In this document: in pieces, positions 13,616-14,942 of the stretch
Position numbering within the stretch: the first letter of the stretch is position 1
Layout of the letters: every line of letters starts with the position of its first letter
Origin: Dehalococcoidia bacterium
Lineage (GTDB): Bacteria; Chloroflexota; Dehalococcoidia; SM23-28-2; RBG-16-64-32
Direction of reading: 5' to 3'
Assembly (NCBI GenBank): GCA_030690405.1
Contig: JAUYGU010000113.1
Location: 1-14,942, forward strand
Length of the DNA stretch: 14,942 nt
Notes under the pieces: model-generated
What the model saw: only the letters and a program-made list of their open reading frames with translations
Databases searched by the model: none
Told to the model about the DNA's origin: nothing
Translations under genes and position numbers: made by a program

Positions 13616-13637
13616 GCCCGTCCCCTGAGGGACGGGC
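13616..13637 (-). terminator. T-box-controlled intrinsic terminator
   Basis: GCCCGTCCC and GGGACGGGC form perfect 9-base arms around a four-base loop. On the minus strand they are followed by TTCTTGCTAG, a weak U-tract. The hairpin lies just after the T-box motif, where terminator and antiterminator are mutually exclusive. Confidence 0.8.
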
Positions 13638-13842
13638 CGTATTCGTACCCGCGGTACCACCCTGTTTCCCCCGCCTTAGGCGGGGGCGCTCTTTCTGGGG
13701 CACGGCTATGGCTTCGGCGGACAAACCAGCAACCGCTCGGCGCTCTAGACCTCTCGCCGGAAGGTCACTTCCCGCATGCAAGACGCAGCGAAGCTGCTTA
13801 TGCCCCTGCCTTCGCTAACGGTGGCTTCCGGCCGAGCCTACT

Positions 13843-13895
13843 AGGGCGGGCGACCCTTCGACATGCTCAGGGCAGGCCTGAAGGTCGCCCCTACT
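13843..13895. repeat. 53-bp palindromic repeat inserted in the T-box leader
   Basis: The arms GGGCGACCCTTC (13847-13858) and the reverse complement of GGGCGACCTTC (ending at 13889) form a hairpin. The unit is bordered by CCTACT at 13837-13842 and again at 13890-13895 (AGTAGG on the transcribed strand). Removing it restores a normal run of T-box sequence (CGAGTAGG joined to CTCGGCCGGAAGCC). Its arms match those at 3824-3867. Confidence 0.65.
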
Positions 13896-14035
13896 CGCGA
13901 TCCCGTTCGGTCGGCGGCTCGGGAGTGATCTTCGGGCGCTCGTACCGTGTCCCCTTGCACCGGGCGGGACTCGCTGGCCGGCCCTTGGCGCCCTACTCGT
14001 CTCCGTCTTCGCCTTCGTATTCAACTGTGGAATCT

Positions 14036-14065
14036 AGTCTAGCCGCCGGCGGCGGAGGGTGTCAA
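14036..14065 (-). promoter_or_regulatory. promoter of the T-box/ileS transcription unit
   Basis: On the minus strand a perfect TTGACA (14065-14060), an 18-base spacer and TAGACT (14041-14036), 4 of 6. The predicted start near 14029 lies about 30 bases before T-box stem I. It begins nine bases after the stop of the zinc-ribbon gene. Confidence 0.65.
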
Positions 14066-14073
14066 ACGGGAGG

Positions 14074-14412
14074 CTAGTTCGCCGACTGGCGCTGGCTCGT
14101 GTAGCACTCGGAGCAGTAGACGGGCCGGTCGCCCTTGGGGAGGAACGGAACCTCCGTCATCTGGCTGCAGTTGGCGCACAGGGCCGGGTGCATCTGGCGC
14201 GGCGTCCGCCCGCCGAAGCTGGCGAACGGCCCGTAGTGCACGTAGCCGTCGCCGAACGGCGACCCGCCCGACTTGCGAGCGCTGCGGCAAGCGGAGCAGC
14301 GGCCGGGCTCGTTCGTCAGGCCGCGGGTGGCGTAGAAGGTCTGCTCACCGGCGGTGAACGTGAAGCTCGAACCGCAATCGCGGCAAATGAGCACCTTGTC
14401 TATGTGAGGCAC
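14074..14412 (-). CDS. double zinc-ribbon protein
   Basis: 112 residues from a GTG start with AGGAG seven bases upstream. Two four-cysteine zinc ribbons are visible. The first has C10, C13, C39 and C42 in the pattern DKVLICRDCGSSFTFTAGEQTFYATRGLTNEPGRCSACR, typical of the probable zinc-ribbon (zf-trcl) family. The second has C79, C82, C100 and C103 (LCANCSQ and RPVYCSECY). The linker is Gly/Pro-rich and flexible. Such proteins are widespread in Chloroflexota and candidate phyla and are assumed to bind nucleic acid or protein; no reaction is known. It has its own promoter and lies upstream of the T-box unit on the same strand, so readthrough into that leader is possible. Confidence 0.88.
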   Translation of the reverse strand: MPHIDKVLICRDCGSSFTFTAGEQTFYATRGLTNEPGRCSACRSARKSGGSPFGDGYVHYGPFASFGGRTPRQMHPALCANCSQMTEVPFLPKGDRPVYCSECYTSQRQSAN

Positions 14413-14474
14413 GGGCGGTCTCCTACCGGCTGGCTGAGCGTGGATGGCTGCCCGAGAGATAGCAGAGCGGGCAC

Positions 14475-14503
14475 ATTATAGAAGAGGATGTCAAGAAAAT
14501 CAA
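14475..14503 (-). promoter_or_regulatory. promoter of the zinc-ribbon gene
   Basis: On the minus strand TTGATT (14503-14498), exactly 17 bases, then a perfect TATAAT (14480-14475). A predicted start near 14468 gives a leader of about 56 bases. A TTGACA at 14494-14489 is too close to the -10 to be its -35. Confidence 0.7.
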
Positions 14504-14602
14504 TGACAGATTATTACTTTGCCAAAACCTTCACGGCCGCGCTGCCGCCGCCCTCCCCGTAAGGCGTCGATCTTTCCACCCGGGGTAGCTTGACCCCGGC
14601 GC
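14504..14602. other. short intergenic stretch with one hairpin
   Basis: Between the divergent promoters I see only CCGGGGT (14580-14586) and ACCCCGG (14593-14599) around a six-base loop, just upstream of the rpsT promoter. Without a U-tract it may be a weak terminator or an operator. Confidence 0.35.
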
Positions 14603-14632
14603 TAGACAAACCTGAGCGGCGCCTCGTATCAT
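14603..14632 (+). promoter_or_regulatory. promoter of rpsT
   Basis: TAGACA (14603-14608), an 18-base spacer and TATCAT (14627-14632), both 5 of 6. The predicted start near 14639 gives a 25-base leader carrying the ribosome site. Confidence 0.55.
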
Positions 14633-14663
14633 AGGGGCTGCCCACTAGCTTCAAGGAGGAGAA

Positions 14664-14942
14664 TTGGCTACTCGATCCGCCACCAAAGCACACCGTCAGT
14701 CCCTGAAGCGCCGCCTGCGCAACCGCATAGTTCGCAGCGCCACCAAGACGATCGTCAAGAACGCAGAGGCCACCATCGCCGCCGGCGACCCGGAGGCCGC
14801 CCGCCTGGCCGTGCGCGCCGCCCTCAGCAAGCTGGACCGCGCCGCCAAGAAGGGCGTCGTCCACGCCAACGCCGCCGCGCGGCGGAAGTCCCGCTTGGTC
14901 CTGAAGTACAACGCCGCCGTCGCCGCCATCCAGGCGCCCGCG
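14664..14942 (+). CDS. rpsT: 30S ribosomal protein S20 (3' end beyond window)
   Basis: A primary 16S rRNA-binding protein of the small subunit. 93 codons are visible without a stop; S20 is usually about 85-95 residues, so little is missing. The sequence ATRSATKAHRQSLKRRLRNR opens the typical basic helix, and NAEATIAAGDPEAARLAVRAALSKLDRAAKKGVVHANAAARRKSRL is the conserved core. I place the start at TTG 14664 because AAGGAGGAG lies at 14653-14661, two bases before it, no ATG fits, and S20 similarity begins at the next codon. E. coli rpsT also starts with UUG and is autoregulated through that weak start, so the same may hold here. It diverges from the zinc-ribbon gene. Confidence 0.93.
   Translation, partial: MATRSATKAHRQSLKRRLRNRIVRSATKTIVKNAEATIAAGDPEAARLAVRAALSKLDRAAKKGVVHANAAARRKSRLVLKYNAAVAAIQAPA

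Larger units (their letters stand above)
13612..14029 (-). promoter_or_regulatory. isoleucine T-box riboswitch leader (carrying an inserted repeat)
   Basis: The leader RNA reads uncharged tRNA-Ile and controls termination ahead of the downstream genes. All coordinates are minus strand. Stem I: AGTAGGGC at 13997-13990; GGGCGC (13993-13988) pairs with GCGCCC (13939-13934). An AGCGAG motif (13976-13971) and a GGTG box near 13961 follow. GAA (13933-13931) is then followed by G and the specifier ATC (13929-13927) plus a conserved A, giving an Ile codon. A repeat interrupts the leader at 13843-13895. A stem III-like hairpin is at 13686-13668, and the antiterminator motif AGGGTGGTACCGCGG at 13664-13650. 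The terminator is at 13637-13616. The first gene after it is the nuclease-like gene, then ileS. Confidence 0.88.

Noticed and set aside
13590..13781. N-terminal extension of the nuclease-like gene to an ATG at 13781
   Set aside because: It would translate the T-box, antiterminator and terminator; a good ribosome site precedes the ATG at 13589.
13784..13830. GTG (13763-13761) next to GAA in the distal leader as a Val specifier
   Set aside because: The genuine stem I with AGTA, GGTG and GAA-G-ATC-A is further upstream at 13926-13997 and gives Ile, in keeping with ileS.
14514..14864. Minus-strand open frame ending in VERSTPYGEGGGSAAVKVLAK
   Set aside because: The tail looks protein-like, but most of the frame is antisense to rpsT, and both divergent promoters lie within or next to it. 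At most a gene remnant.
1..14942. CRISPR arrays, tRNA or rRNA genes, transposase genes
   Set aside because: Looked for on both strands; no regularly spaced repeats, cloverleaf-like sequence or transposase motif was seen.

Overview
The window is high-GC bacterial chromosome (upper 60s % GC by eye) with short intergenic gaps, almost all of it ordinary coding DNA. A type-2 (eukaryote-like) isoleucyl-tRNA synthetase behind an Ile T-box, an AmaP/Asp23-like protein, a RodZ-like/PASTA protein, ScpB, a DUF503 protein, a GAAC-N4-GTTC LexA-type box and interspersed small palindromic repeats together suggest a Chloroflexota (Dehalococcoidia-like) genome. That taxonomy is an inference; no rRNA is present.

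Layout. 1-1950: 3' part of a class B penicillin-binding protein, cut by the window edge. 2008-3291: three tightly spaced plus-strand genes (unknown protein, small zincin metallopeptidase, four-helix membrane protein). 3391-3783: SnoaL/NTF2-like protein with its own promoter. 3864-5541, minus strand: glycerate kinase followed by an overlapping class II aldolase. 5612-5813: a strong promoter carrying a LexA-type operator and driving a 44-residue six-cysteine protein that resembles the C-terminal zinc tail of B12-dependent ribonucleotide reductase. 5834-5896: two palindromic repeats. 5944-8997: plus-strand run of mtaB, an AmaP-like membrane protein, scpB and a DUF503 gene. 9008-12983, minus strand: a RodZ-like HTH/TM/PASTA protein and ileS. 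13000-14065: the ileS control region. 14074-14412: a double zinc-ribbon protein, minus strand. 14664 to the end: rpsT, plus strand, UUG start.

The ileS control region is the most remarkable part. A promoter at 14036-14065 (minus strand) starts a T-box leader whose stem I shows an ATC specifier, as expected for isoleucine, and which ends in a T-box motif and a strong terminator hairpin. Two things have happened to it. A small palindromic repeat sits in the leader just after stem I, next to a repeated AGTAGG. A lower-GC gene for a PD-(D/E)XK-nuclease-like protein lies between the terminator and ileS, so it should be under isoleucine-tRNA control. A further inverted-repeat element of about 101 bp sits directly upstream of ileS, and the first codons of ileS are duplicated on its far side. 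The IleRS itself has the swapped GxHH form of the class I HxGH signature, which is tied to very high mupirocin resistance in IleRS2 enzymes.

The best candidate for an undescribed system is the SOS-box-controlled orphan ribonucleotide-reductase-like tail at 5612-5813. The inserted T-box and its cargo gene come second. Several promoters also place the predicted transcription start on or within about ten bases of the start codon, suggesting leaderless or near-leaderless mRNAs.
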